From: Alphaproteobacteria bacterium
GTDB taxonomy: Bacteria > Pseudomonadota > Alphaproteobacteria > Rhizobiales > GCA-2746425
Assembly: GCA_024743215.1 (NCBI GenBank)
Contig: JANSWZ010000002.1
Coordinates: forward strand, 124,001 to 188,000
Length of the DNA stretch: 64,000 nucleotides
Direction of reading: 5' to 3'
The position numbers and the translations under genes are program-made. The first letter of the stretch is position 1, and every line of letters begins with the position of its first letter. The notes beneath the pieces are model-generated. The model was not told the origin of the DNA and did no database searches. It worked only from the letters and a program-made list of their open reading frames with translations. Positions 42,327 to 51,556 of this stretch are shown here, piece by piece.

Positions 42327-43607
42327 CTAAGGCGTCTTGTGACGTCGGTTCACCTGTGATGGCCGCCCTGGTATGGACACTTGCGTGTCCTGCCGCTCGC
42401 GCCTGGCAATGACTTTGCCTTTGGCCATGACCAGCAGGCGCTCTGGTCGGAGGCGGATGGCCTCGATCGGGTTTCCAGCATCCAACACGACAAGGCTGGC
42501 TTTTTTACCAACTTGCAGACCGTAATCTTCCAGATTCATGATGGCTGCGTTCTGGTTGGTGACCATGTCGAAGCAACGGGACATATCTGCGGGACTCGTC
42601 ATTTGTGCCACATGCAGGCCCATAAAGGCGACATCCAGCATATCGGCGTTGCCCAGCGGATACCAGGGATCGAGCACGCAATCCTGCCCCCAGCCAACGC
42701 GGATACCGTGGGCCAGCATTTCCGGTACACGGGTCAGACCCCTTCTCTTGGGATACGTGTCGTGTCGGCCCTGAATGGTAATGTTGATCAGCGGATTGGG
42801 AATGGCCGCGACCTCTGCTTCCACCATCAGCGGTAGCAGTTTTGAAACATAGTAATTGTCCATGGAATGCATGGAGGTCAAATGCGATCCGGCAACGCGT
42901 CCCTGAAGACCGAGCCGTTGGGTCTCGAAGATCAGTTGTTCAATGTGGCGCGAATGGGGATCGTCGGTTTCATCACAATGCATATCCACCGGAAGACCAC
43001 GCTTTTCGGCAATTTCGCACAGTTCCGTCACCGAACGGCGACCATCATCCATGGTGCGTTCAAAATGAGGAATGCCGCCGACTACATCCACACCCAAATC
43101 CAGCGCGCGCAGTGTGTTCTGCATGGCGTTGGGGCTGCGATAGACACCGTCCTGCGGAAAGGCAACGAGTTGTAGGTCGATGTAATCGGAAACTTCCTTT
43201 TGAACTTCCAGCAGGGCTTCAACCGCCAGCAAGCGGTCATCGCACACATCGACATGGGTGCGGATGGCCAACAGGCCCTGTGTGACCGCCCAGTCGCAAT
43301 AATCGAGCGCGCGTTGTTTGACCGCCTCATGGGTTAGTTGCGGTTTCAACTCCCCCCAAAGGCCGATGCCTTCCAGCAGCGTGCCGGATTTGTTGATGCG
43401 CGGAATCCCATAGGACAGGGTCGCGTCCATGTGGAAATGCGGATCAACAAAAGGCGCACTGACCAGATTGCCGGAGATGTCGATGGTCTCGTTCGCGGTG
43501 CCATCAATCTTCGGGCCAATTGCGGCGATCTTTTCGCCAGTAATCGCGATATCAGCACGTGATCCATCCGGAAGAATGCCGCCGGCCAGTAAAACGTCGA
43601 AACTCAT
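42327..43607 (-). CDS. Cytosine-deaminase-like amidohydrolase (CodA/AtzC family)
   Basis: Protein of 426 residues of the metal-dependent amidohydrolase superfamily. The metal ligands sit in VDPHFHMDATLS (HxH), LPVDMHCDETDDPHS, AGSHLTSMHS and GWGQDCVLDPWYPLG (Asp). These match cytosine deaminase and isopropylammelide amidohydrolase. It would release ammonia from a pyrimidine, triazine or similar ring. It overlaps the BMP-type permease gene (ATGA), so the importer probably brings in its substrate. A decayed fragment of a relative is at 38562-38726. Confidence 0.88.
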   Translation of the reverse strand: MSFDVLLAGGILPDGSRADIAITGEKIAAIGPKIDGTANETIDISGNLVSAPFVDPHFHMDATLSYGIPRINKSGTLLEGIGLWGELKPQLTHEAVKQRALDYCDWAVTQGLLAIRTHVDVCDDRLLAVEALLEVQKEVSDYIDLQLVAFPQDGVYRSPNAMQNTLRALDLGVDVVGGIPHFERTMDDGRRSVTELCEIAEKRGLPVDMHCDETDDPHSRHIEQLIFETQRLGLQGRVAGSHLTSMHSMDNYYVSKLLPLMVEAEVAAIPNPLINITIQGRHDTYPKRRGLTRVPEMLAHGIRVGWGQDCVLDPWYPLGNADMLDVAFMGLHVAQMTSPADMSRCFDMVTNQNAAIMNLEDYGLQVGKKASLVVLDAGNPIEAIRLRPERLLVMAKGKVIARRERQDTQVSIPGRPSQVNRRHKTP

Positions 43608-44551
43608 CTTTCGCCTTTCTGATACGGCACCATCAGTGCTTTGGGATAGCTTGCGCGCCGTGCCACGACTATGAGCGCCACGATAGAGAGAACATAAGGC
43701 AACATCAGGAATATCTGATAGGGAATAACGCCACCGGTGACCTGCTGCAGCCGCACCTGATAAGCGTCAAAGGCGGCGAAAAGGATGGCGCCAATCAGCG
43801 CCTTGCCCGGTCGCCATGAGCCAAAGACGACCAAAGCAATACAAATCCAGCCGCGCCCGTTGATCATTTCAAAGAAGAAGGAATTGAATGCGGACATGGT
43901 GAGGAACGCCCCGCCAATGGCCATCAGGGCAGACCCGACCATCACAGCGCCCACGCGAACAGCGGTAACGCTGATGCCCTGCGCCTCTACCGCCACCGGG
44001 TTTTCGCCCGCAGCACGCACTGCAAGCCCCAAGGGGGTGCGGTAAAGAACCCACGCCACCATGGCGACCACAATGAAGGCCAGATAGGTGAGCGGCGTTT
44101 GCATGAAGAGAATTTCGCCGAGGAAGGGGATTTCAGACAGACCCGGCACCGGATAGGGCTGGAAAGGCTCGATCTTGGGCGGTGAGGTGGATTCTGACAG
44201 GGCCACACGATAGGTGAAATAGGTCAGACTGGTGGCCAGCAGGGTGATGCCAATGCCCGTCACATGTTGCGACAGGCCAAGTGGAACGGTCAGGAAGCCG
44301 TGCAAAAGCCCGAATAGGGCACCCGATAGGGCTGCCACCATGACGCCGGTCCACAAGTCACCACCGGCATAGACGGTGAACCAGCCCGTAAAGGCTCCGA
44401 CCGTCATAATGCCTTCAATGCCCAGATTGAGCACCCCTGCCCGCTCGCAGATCAATTCACCCATGGTGGCGAAAATCAACGGTGAAGCAATGCGGATGGC
44501 TGCGACCCAGAAACCGGTTGTCAGAAAAATATCAAATGCATCAAGCAACAT
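43604..44551 (-). CDS. ABC transporter permease, BMP/nucleoside type (second)
   Basis: Protein of 315 residues with about eight helices and the family segments GELICERAGVLNLGIEGIMTVGA near 25-47, PLGLAVRAAGENPVAVEAQGI near 180 and NGRGWICIALVVFGSW. This is the YufQ/NupQ-like permease of BMP-dependent nucleoside importers. GGTGGAGGT precedes the ATG at 44551; a GTG at 44563 is possible. It lies 2 bp after the first permease stop and overlaps the deaminase gene. Confidence 0.9.
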   Translation of the reverse strand: MLLDAFDIFLTTGFWVAAIRIASPLIFATMGELICERAGVLNLGIEGIMTVGAFTGWFTVYAGGDLWTGVMVAALSGALFGLLHGFLTVPLGLSQHVTGIGITLLATSLTYFTYRVALSESTSPPKIEPFQPYPVPGLSEIPFLGEILFMQTPLTYLAFIVVAMVAWVLYRTPLGLAVRAAGENPVAVEAQGISVTAVRVGAVMVGSALMAIGGAFLTMSAFNSFFFEMINGRGWICIALVVFGSWRPGKALIGAILFAAFDAYQVRLQQVTGGVIPYQIFLMLPYVLSIVALIVVARRASYPKALMVPYQKGER

Positions 44552-44553
44552 GG

Positions 44554-45603
44554 TCACCTCCACCTGATGCGAAAGCGGGTCAGCATGATGGCGGTCACCA
44601 TGCTCAACAAGGCGGTGGCCACCATCACATCAGAGATGTAGCTGGGCACGCCCGCGCTGCGGCTCATGGCATCTGCGCCGACGAAGATGCCAGCAACGAA
44701 GATGGCCGAGACGACAACACCCAGTGGATTCAACAGCGCCAGCATGGCAACCACAATGCCCGTGTAGCCAAAGCCAGGCGATATATCGAGTGTCAGACTG
44801 CCCTTCAGGCCAGCCACTTCAGACACGCCAGCCAATGCGGCCAGACCACCCGACAAAAGCGCCGTTTTGACCAGAACGCGATTGACCGGAATGCCGGCAA
44901 AACGGGCCGCTTGCGGATTGTGCCCGACCGCCCGCATTTCATAACCAAGCACGGATTTCGCCATAATCAGCCAAACTGCCAAGGCACTGAAAATGGCCAG
45001 AATGAACCCGAAATGCAGGCGCTTGCCCTGAATGATGCGTGGCAAACGACCCTCAGACACCACGCGCTCTGACTGAGGCCAGCCAAGACCCATCGGGTCT
45101 TTCAGCGGGCCTTCCAACAGCATCGATACAAACAGCAGAAAGATAAAATTGAGCAGAAGGGTGGTCACCACCTCATCCACTCCGAAACGGGTTTTCAAAA
45201 TGGCCGGTCCAAGCAGCAGCAAGGCCCCGGCGGTCATGGCACCGACAATGATAACCGGGATCAGCACAAAGGCTGGCGCGGCAATAGCACCGGTACCCAG
45301 CAGAATGGTCATGACAGCACCGGCATAAAGCTGCGCCTCGGCACCAATGTTCCAGAGCTTTGCTCTGAAAGCGACCGCGATGGCCAGACCGGTGAAGATC
45401 AGCGGTGTTGCCCGTGTCAGTGTTTCGACAAGTGCAAATTGTGAGCCAACGGCCCCTTTGATGACAAGTCCAAACACCTGTAATGGTGCGGCACCTGCAA
45501 TCATGACCAAAATGGCGGCGATTACAAAGGTCGCCAAAATAGCCATGGCCGGATAGAGCAACGTCACCGCCATTGACGGTGCGGGCTTGGGTTCAAGCCG
45601 CAT
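44554..45603 (-). CDS. ABC transporter permease, BMP/nucleoside type (first)
   Basis: Protein of 349 residues, a YufP/NupP-like permease: AFRAKLWNIGAEAQLYAGAV near 75, KTRFGVDEVVTTLLLNFIFL near 130 and EMRAVGHNPQAARFAGIPVN near 220. It pairs with the second permease. AAGGAG lies eight bases ahead of the ATG at 45603, which is inside the ATPase gene by 11 bp. Confidence 0.9.
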   Translation of the reverse strand: MRLEPKPAPSMAVTLLYPAMAILATFVIAAILVMIAGAAPLQVFGLVIKGAVGSQFALVETLTRATPLIFTGLAIAVAFRAKLWNIGAEAQLYAGAVMTILLGTGAIAAPAFVLIPVIIVGAMTAGALLLLGPAILKTRFGVDEVVTTLLLNFIFLLFVSMLLEGPLKDPMGLGWPQSERVVSEGRLPRIIQGKRLHFGFILAIFSALAVWLIMAKSVLGYEMRAVGHNPQAARFAGIPVNRVLVKTALLSGGLAALAGVSEVAGLKGSLTLDISPGFGYTGIVVAMLALLNPLGVVVSAIFVAGIFVGADAMSRSAGVPSYISDVMVATALLSMVTAIMLTRFRIRWR

Positions 45604-47161
45604 GATCTGGCTCCTTCGACGAAATATCGGAAGCACCTTCAAAACCGTGCCCCGCCATCAATGTACCAAGGTCGGCAATCGTGCGTGCGCCGCGCTTGGA
45701 GGGAGATGACAGACGGCCTTTGGACATGACGATGATCTGATCAGACAGCGTCATCACCTCATCGAGATCTTCAGAGATCAGCAATATGGCTGCGCCGCGC
45801 GCACGGGCCTTCAACAATTGTGCATGGACGTAGGAAACCGCCCCCACATCCAGCCCACGGGTTGGCTGGCTGGCAAGGATCATCTGCGGATCGCCATCAA
45901 AGGCGCGGCCAAGAATAAGCTTTTGCATATTGCCGCCGGAGAGCAGCCGGACACGGGCTTCTGGCGATGGGCATTTGACATCAAAATCGCGGATGATGCT
46001 TTCGGCAAAACGCCGGGCTGCACCCCAATTGAGAAAGCCCATCTTGCTGAAACGGCTGCCGAGATAGCGCTCAGACACCACATTTTCAGTAACGCTCATA
46101 TCGCCGATCATGCCGACGGCATGGCGGTCTTCAGGAATGCGGCCGATCCGGTGCGCCAATGCAGACCGCGGAGACCAACTGCGGATCGCCTCGCCATTGA
46201 TATCTATGCTGCCTTTTGACGGCGAAAGAGTGCCGGAGATGAGCGCGGCCAATGCGGCCTGGCCATTGCCGGAAACGCCAGCCAGACCCGTAATTTCTCC
46301 GGCCTTCAATTCCAGAAAAATATCCTGCAAATCTGCGCCGGTGCCGACGCCTTTTGCGCTTACACCTTTCAGCTTGAACACGGTCTTACCGGTTTGGGGT
46401 TCGGAAATTTTCGGTGGCTGGATGTCTTCTCCAACCATCAGGCCAGCCAATGCCTTGCGGTCCGTGTTGGCGGTCAGTTCTTCACCAACCATCTTGCCAC
46501 CGCGCAGCACAAGCACACGGTCACTGACGGCCATGACTTCCTGCAGCTTGTGGGAAATGAAGATGATCGACAGGCCTTTTGCCACCAGCATTTTCAGCGT
46601 GCGGAACAAGGCATCCGTTTCCAGCGGGGTCAAAACCGCTGTGGGTTCATCAAGAATGAGAATACGTGCATCGCGATACAGCGCTTTTAGAATTTCAACA
46701 CGCTGGCGCTCTCCCACCGACAGATCGGCGATCAACGCATCGGGATCAACTGACAGGCCAAAATCCTCGGCATGGCTGACAATGCGTTGTTTGGCCTTGG
46801 CGCGGTCGAAACTTGGCCGAAACAGACTTTGTGTGCCAAGCGCGATATTGTCGAGCACAGTCATGTTGTCCGCCAGCGTAAAATGCTGGTGGACCATGCC
46901 GATTTTTGCATCAAGCGCTGCCTGCGGATCGCCTTTCGGCAGTTCATGACCGAATGCGGTCACGGTTCCAGCATCGGCCACATAATGGCCAAACAGGATA
47001 TTCATGAGGGTCGTTTTGCCAGCGCCATTTTCGCCCAGAAGGGCAATCACCTCTCCCTGTTTCAGGGAAAAGCTGATGGAATCATTGGCGACCAGCGGAC
47101 CGAATGTCTTGGTGATACCGGAGAGGTTGAGAACAACCTCTCCGCTCTGTTGTGCAGTCAC
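45593..47161 (-). CDS. ABC transporter ATPase, BMP/nucleoside type
   Basis: Protein of 522 residues with two ABC domains. The first has GENGAGKTT near 43, LSVGERQRVEILKAL and ILILDEPTAVLTP; the second has the degenerate GVSGNGQAAL loop, LSGGNMQKLILGRA and LASQPTRGLDV. This is the YufO/NupO class powering uptake of nucleosides or related bases. The start is a GTG that overlaps the binding-protein stop (TAGTG). Confidence 0.92.
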   Translation of the reverse strand: MTAQQSGEVVLNLSGITKTFGPLVANDSISFSLKQGEVIALLGENGAGKTTLMNILFGHYVADAGTVTAFGHELPKGDPQAALDAKIGMVHQHFTLADNMTVLDNIALGTQSLFRPSFDRAKAKQRIVSHAEDFGLSVDPDALIADLSVGERQRVEILKALYRDARILILDEPTAVLTPLETDALFRTLKMLVAKGLSIIFISHKLQEVMAVSDRVLVLRGGKMVGEELTANTDRKALAGLMVGEDIQPPKISEPQTGKTVFKLKGVSAKGVGTGADLQDIFLELKAGEITGLAGVSGNGQAALAALISGTLSPSKGSIDINGEAIRSWSPRSALAHRIGRIPEDRHAVGMIGDMSVTENVVSERYLGSRFSKMGFLNWGAARRFAESIIRDFDVKCPSPEARVRLLSGGNMQKLILGRAFDGDPQMILASQPTRGLDVGAVSYVHAQLLKARARGAAILLISEDLDEVMTLSDQIIVMSKGRLSSPSKRGARTIADLGTLMAGHGFEGASDISSKEPDHAA

Positions 47162-48204
47162 TAGCTGGATTTCGGCTCTTCATCATTGATGGTAACCGTG
47201 AAGCTTCCATCCTTGATGGCGGCTTCTTTTGCAGTGACCATGGCAAGAGCTTCTTCCGGAATCTTGCCTTCAAATGTGCCATAAGGCGCAAGAGAACAAC
47301 CGCCCTCTTTCATGAAGGAATAAACGCCGTAATCCTCGGCTTTGAATTCGCCAGCCTTGGCTTTTTCAATGGCTGCAGCCAGTGTTGGCTCGAAATGCCA
47401 GATAGCTGATGCAACAACCGTGTCAGGATAGTCTGCCTGGGTATCAATCACATTGCCAATGGCGAGAACATTCTTCTCCTTGGCTGCATCTGAGACGCCG
47501 AAACGCTCAGCATACATGATGTCAGCGCCGCCATCGATCTGAGCAAAGGCCGTTTCCTTTGCCTTAGCCGGATCAAACCAGGAGCCGATGAAAGCAACCT
47601 GGAATTTGATGTCCGACTGCATTTCCAGAGCGCCCGCCATGAATGCATGCATGAGGCGGTTCACTTCCGGAATGGGAAAACCGCCAACCATGCCGATATT
47701 CTTGGTTTTGGTCATGGCGCCAGCAATGATGCCGGAAAGATAGGCCGCGTCCTGAATGTAGTTGTCAAACACCGCAAAATTCGGGGCATCATCCATTGGC
47801 TTGAAGCTGGAACCCATGAGATAGGCTTTGTCCGGATAGTCCCGGGCGACATCACGTGCTGCATCTTCAACAGCAAAGGTTTCACCAATGATCAGATCAT
47901 GACCGGCTTCAGAATATTCGCGCATGACACGCTCATAATCATTGTTGGATGTGCTTTCTGAATAGACATATTCAATTTCACCGCGTTCTGCGGCCGCAAC
48001 AGCTGCTTTGTGAATGCGGCTGATCCATTGCTGCTCCACAGGAAGCGTGTAAATGGCTGCAACTTTGAGCGGTGCATGGCTGGCAGCATTGACTGCGCCC
48101 ATGAGGCCCGGCATGGCCAGCGCGGAGGCACCCAGGCCTGCACTTTTCAACACCGAACGGCGTGAAATCGCTGCGCTAATCAGCGATTTGATTGGATCTG
48201 TCAT
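47161..48204 (-). CDS. BMP-family ABC transporter substrate-binding protein, Tat-type signal
   Basis: Protein of 347 residues. The N-terminus has SRRSVLKSAGLG, a twin-arginine signal. The mature part matches basic membrane protein (Med/BmpA) receptors: KVAAIYTLPVEQQWI, YERVMREYSEAGHDLIIGETF and KNIGMVGGFPIPEVNRLMHAFMAGA. These bind nucleosides or purine-like compounds; with the adjacent deaminase a nitrogen-rich base is likely. AGGAG precedes the ATG at 48204. It is the first gene of the operon ending with the deaminase. Confidence 0.9.
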   Translation of the reverse strand: MTDPIKSLISAAISRRSVLKSAGLGASALAMPGLMGAVNAASHAPLKVAAIYTLPVEQQWISRIHKAAVAAAERGEIEYVYSESTSNNDYERVMREYSEAGHDLIIGETFAVEDAARDVARDYPDKAYLMGSSFKPMDDAPNFAVFDNYIQDAAYLSGIIAGAMTKTKNIGMVGGFPIPEVNRLMHAFMAGALEMQSDIKFQVAFIGSWFDPAKAKETAFAQIDGGADIMYAERFGVSDAAKEKNVLAIGNVIDTQADYPDTVVASAIWHFEPTLAAAIEKAKAGEFKAEDYGVYSFMKEGGCSLAPYGTFEGKIPEEALAMVTAKEAAIKDGSFTVTINDEEPKSS

Positions 48205-48450
48205 AGAAAGGCTCCTTGTTGAAACATGGCAGGAGGGATTGCCACAATCCGTCACGGTAGTGCGAATTCGAGAGCCTGACAAGCGCTGCCACATTGTCCA
48301 CAGGACTTTATTGCAACAGGCGGAAACCCTGGGGATTTCCATACTCGCAGAGGATGCAGAAAGCTCTGTTTCGGTATCGCTGATATGGTATGTTGTAAGG
48401 CAAGTCTGGCAGCATTTGCATCCAGACTGAAACCTGCAAGGAGTTTCCTC

Positions 48451-48921
48451 ATGCGTATTTTTTCAACCGGCATCGGCTTCCTTTCCGCTCTCTGCTTTTT
48501 GTCCAGCCCGGCTGTGGCACAAGAAGCGATTTCCGATTGTGACTGGCCTGCCAGCTTACGCAATATTGTAGAACCCTGGGAGAGCCACACACGGACCTTT
48601 GCCAATGGCAAAATCAGAATTGCTCATGTGGATACGGGCGGAGAACCTGTCTGCTGCAGTTCATACCTTGCCATTCTTGCGCCGACCGGTTCAGAAGTGG
48701 AACTGGAAAGTCGGCAGTGCAAATTGCTGATCGATGGCCCGGAATTGAGCGGCTTTAACTGGATCCACTTCGACAGCATCACTGCCAGCTATGATCCCGG
48801 CCTCGGCCTATTGTTGAGCGTGCCGCTGGAGCGCTATGATTTCGGCGGAACCGGAGCCACGACACCAGCGATCATTGGCATTCGCATCAATCAGGCAACT
48901 GGTGAAATTTACACCGAATAG
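48451..48921 (+). CDS. Small secreted protein of unknown function
   Basis: Protein of 156 residues with a Sec signal peptide (FLSSPAVAQEA) and four cysteines in the mature part (near 30, 68-69 and 90), which might form disulphides. Segments such as FNWIHFDSITASYDPGLGLLLSVPLE suggest a beta-rich fold. I do not recognise the family. AAGGAG precedes the ATG. It is convergent with urtE, whose stop is 5 bp away, and divergent from the BMP operon. Confidence 0.65.
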   Translation: MRIFSTGIGFLSALCFLSSPAVAQEAISDCDWPASLRNIVEPWESHTRTFANGKIRIAHVDTGGEPVCCSSYLAILAPTGSEVELESRQCKLLIDGPELSGFNWIHFDSITASYDPGLGLLLSVPLERYDFGGTGATTPAIIGIRINQATGEIYTE

Positions 48922-48926
48922 GCCGA

Positions 48927-49625
48927 TCAGACCATCAAATGCTGCCGTACGTCGTCCCGGTCCAGGCTTGCAGCATCGCCTGAGTGAACCACTTCGCCGC
49001 GATCCATAATATAGATGTCATCGGCCAATTCGCGGCAGAAATCGAGATATTGTTCGACCAGCAAGATGGCCATGCCTTCTTCATCGCGCAGGAAGCGGAT
49101 GGCGCGGCCAATATCCTTGATGATGGACGGCTGAATGCCTTCGGTAGGCTCATCCAGGACCAGAAGCTTTGGACGTGTGACCAAAGCCCGGCTGATGGCC
49201 AGTTGCTGTTGCTGCCCGCCTGACAAATCGCCACCACGCCGGTGCAGCATGTCTTTCAAAACCGGAAACAGTTCAAACACATAGGTCGGGATTGTGCGCG
49301 ATGCGCGTTTGACAGCGGCATATCCGGTTTCCAGATTTTCTTCGACACTGAGCAGGGGAAAGATCTCGCGCCCCTGTGGCACAAATCCGATGCCGGATCG
49401 GGCGCGGTCATAGGAGGCCGATTTGCCGAGCACCTTGCCTTCCATGCTGATGGTACCCGATGTGAGCGGATGATGCCCCACAACTGCGCGCATCAGGCTG
49501 GTCTTGCCGACACCATTGCGGCCCAGAACGCAGGTGATACGGCCGGAAGCTGCTTCCATGGACACACCCCGGAGCGCTTCTGCTGCTCCATAGTGCAGAA
49601 CGGCATTGTCTACAGTCAGCATCAT
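48927..49625 (-). CDS. urtE: Urea ABC transporter ATPase UrtE
   Basis: Protein of 232 residues, a LivF-like ABC ATPase: GRNGVGKTS near 37, DLSGGQQQQLAISRAL near 133 and LLVLDEPTEGIQPSI near 155. Last of the urtABCDE operon, it powers urea uptake together with UrtD. Two ATGs at 49625 and 49622 overlap the UrtD stop (TGATG). The UrtE identity follows from operon order and the IQPSI segment typical of this group. Confidence 0.93.
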   Translation of the reverse strand: MMLTVDNAVLHYGAAEALRGVSMEAASGRITCVLGRNGVGKTSLMRAVVGHHPLTSGTISMEGKVLGKSASYDRARSGIGFVPQGREIFPLLSVEENLETGYAAVKRASRTIPTYVFELFPVLKDMLHRRGGDLSGGQQQQLAISRALVTRPKLLVLDEPTEGIQPSIIKDIGRAIRFLRDEEGMAILLVEQYLDFCRELADDIYIMDRGEVVHSGDAASLDRDDVRQHLMV

Positions 49626-50374
49626 CAACGTCCTAAATAAACTTCTATGACCCTCGGGTCGGCTGACACATGGTCCAATGAACCTTCCGAGAGCACCGAG
49701 CCTTCATGGAGGCAGGTCACCTTGACGTCCAATTCGCGCACGAAGCCCATGTCGTGTTCCACGACAATAATCGAATGATCTTCTGCAATGTCGCGCAACA
49801 AGGATGCCGTTGCTTCGGTTTCGGCATCAGTCATGCCCGCAACAGGCTCGTCCACCAGAAGGAGTTTTGGATCCTGTGCCAGCAACATGCCGATTTCGAG
49901 CCACTGCTTTTGACCATGACTGAGATTGCCCGCTGTATTTCCGCGCAGGTGAGACAAGCGGATCGTATCCAGAATCTGACGAATACGGCCTTCCCCGGTT
50001 TCACTGCGACAGTGAAACAGTGTAGCAATGACCCCCCGGGTTCCGGCCAGCGCCAGAGCGATATTGTCCTCGACCGTATGGCCTTCAAAAACCGTTGGCT
50101 TTTGAAATTTCCGGCCAATGCCCATTGTGGCAATATCGGCTTCATCATGCTTTGTCAGATCAACATCGCCAGCGAATATCACATCGCCAGTGTCCGGACG
50201 TGTCTTGCCGGTCATGATGTCCATCATGGTGGTTTTCCCGGCCCCGTTGGGACCTATTATGGCGCGCATTTCACCCTGCTGCAGCACCAGCGACAGATTG
50301 TTGATGGCTTTAAAGCCATCAAATGAAACGGACACGCCGTCCAGATACAACAATGAATTGGTTTTCTCGGTCAT
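49625..50374 (-). CDS. urtD: Urea ABC transporter ATPase UrtD
   Basis: Protein of 249 residues, LivG-like: GPNGAGKTT near 38, NLSHGQKQWLEIGMLL near 140 (the HGQKQW signature is typical of UrtD) and LLLVDEPVAGMTDAE. It begins 3 bp after the UrtC stop and overlaps UrtE. Confidence 0.95.
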   Translation of the reverse strand: MTEKTNSLLYLDGVSVSFDGFKAINNLSLVLQQGEMRAIIGPNGAGKTTMMDIMTGKTRPDTGDVIFAGDVDLTKHDEADIATMGIGRKFQKPTVFEGHTVEDNIALALAGTRGVIATLFHCRSETGEGRIRQILDTIRLSHLRGNTAGNLSHGQKQWLEIGMLLAQDPKLLLVDEPVAGMTDAETEATASLLRDIAEDHSIIVVEHDMGFVRELDVKVTCLHEGSVLSEGSLDHVSADPRVIEVYLGR

Positions 50375-50377
50375 GAC

Positions 50378-51556
50378 CTACTCCGCTGCCTGAGGCTGGC
50401 TGCCTGATTTACTTGCAGTCGTCTTGTTTTGGTCATCCTGTGCCGGTGGTTGTTTGGCGGGGCGCAGTTTTGCCCAGCCATCCCGCACTGTACCGACAAT
50501 GCCTTTCGGCAACAGAAGCGTTACCAGAATAAACAGGCCACCCAATGCAAACAGCCAATATTCAGGGAAAGCACCGGTAAACCAGCTCTTGCCGGCATTC
50601 ACCACCAAGGCACCAATGATGGGGCCGATAATGGTTCCGCGTCCGCCGACCGCGGTCCAGACAACAACTTCGATGGAGTTGGCCGGAGCAAATTCTCCCG
50701 GATTGATAATGCCAACCTGCGGCACATAGAGCGCACCGGCAATGCCTGCCATTATGGCCGACACCACGAAGGCGAACAGCTTGACCATTTCAGGACGGTA
50801 TCCCAAAAACCGCGTCCGGCTTTCCGCGTCACGCACAGCAATCATCAACTTGCCGAATTGTGAACTGGTAATGGCCGCCGTGATCAGAACGCCGAGTGCC
50901 AATGCAATGGCACTTGCGGAAAACAGTCCGGCGCGGGTTGCGCTGGCCTGAATGTCATAGCCCAGAATATCCTTGAAATCGGTCAGGCCATTATTGCCGC
51001 CAAAGCCCATATCATTGCGGAAAAAGGCCAACAGCAGAGCGTAGGTCATGGCCTGTGTGATGATGGACAGATAAACGCCTGTGACCCGGCTGCGGAAAGC
51101 AAACCAGCCAAAGACAAAGGCCAACGCACCGGGCACCAGAACAATCATCAATGCGGCAAACCAGAAATTATCAAAGCCGTACCAGAACCAGGGCAGCTCC
51201 TGCCAATTCAAAAAGACCATGAAATCGGGCAGGATAGGATCACCATAGACACCACGCGGCCCGATCTGGCGCATGAGATACATGCCCATGGCGTAACCGC
51301 CCAGCGCAAAGAATGCACCATGGCCGAGTGAAAGAATGCCGCAATAACCCCAGACAAGATCCAAGGCCAGGGCCAGAAGCGCATAGGTGAGATATTTGCC
51401 ATACAGGCCAACCAGATGGTTGGGGATATGCAGCGGATGAGCTGTATCCAGGTAGAGATTCAGGAATGGAACCGCAAAGGCCGACGCCAGAATGACCAAT
51501 ATGGTCAAGGTGATGGGCCAGGTGAGGCCCTTTTTGAGGAAATGCGTGAAAATCAT
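50378..51556 (-). CDS. urtC: Urea ABC transporter permease UrtC
   Basis: Protein of 392 residues with about ten helices, longer than LivM as expected for UrtC. Visible segments are LALDLVWGYCGILSLGHGAFFALGGY near 60-85, NNGLTDFKDILGYD near 197 and VVWTAVGGRGTIIGPIIGALVVN near 305. It pairs with UrtB. It overlaps urtB by 4 bp (ATGA). The C-terminal tail is polar and lysine/glutamine-rich. Confidence 0.95.
   Translation of the reverse strand: MIFTHFLKKGLTWPITLTILVILASAFAVPFLNLYLDTAHPLHIPNHLVGLYGKYLTYALLALALDLVWGYCGILSLGHGAFFALGGYAMGMYLMRQIGPRGVYGDPILPDFMVFLNWQELPWFWYGFDNFWFAALMIVLVPGALAFVFGWFAFRSRVTGVYLSIITQAMTYALLLAFFRNDMGFGGNNGLTDFKDILGYDIQASATRAGLFSASAIALALGVLITAAITSSQFGKLMIAVRDAESRTRFLGYRPEMVKLFAFVVSAIMAGIAGALYVPQVGIINPGEFAPANSIEVVVWTAVGGRGTIIGPIIGALVVNAGKSWFTGAFPEYWLFALGGLFILVTLLLPKGIVGTVRDGWAKLRPAKQPPAQDDQNKTTASKSGSQPQAAE

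Noticed and set aside
48227-48244. Second sigma-54-like site or operator (TGGCA, 8-bp spacer, TGCCA) upstream of the BMP operon
   Set aside because: GG and GC are 11 bp apart on both strands, one more than sigma-54 tolerates; as an operator it is too short to support.
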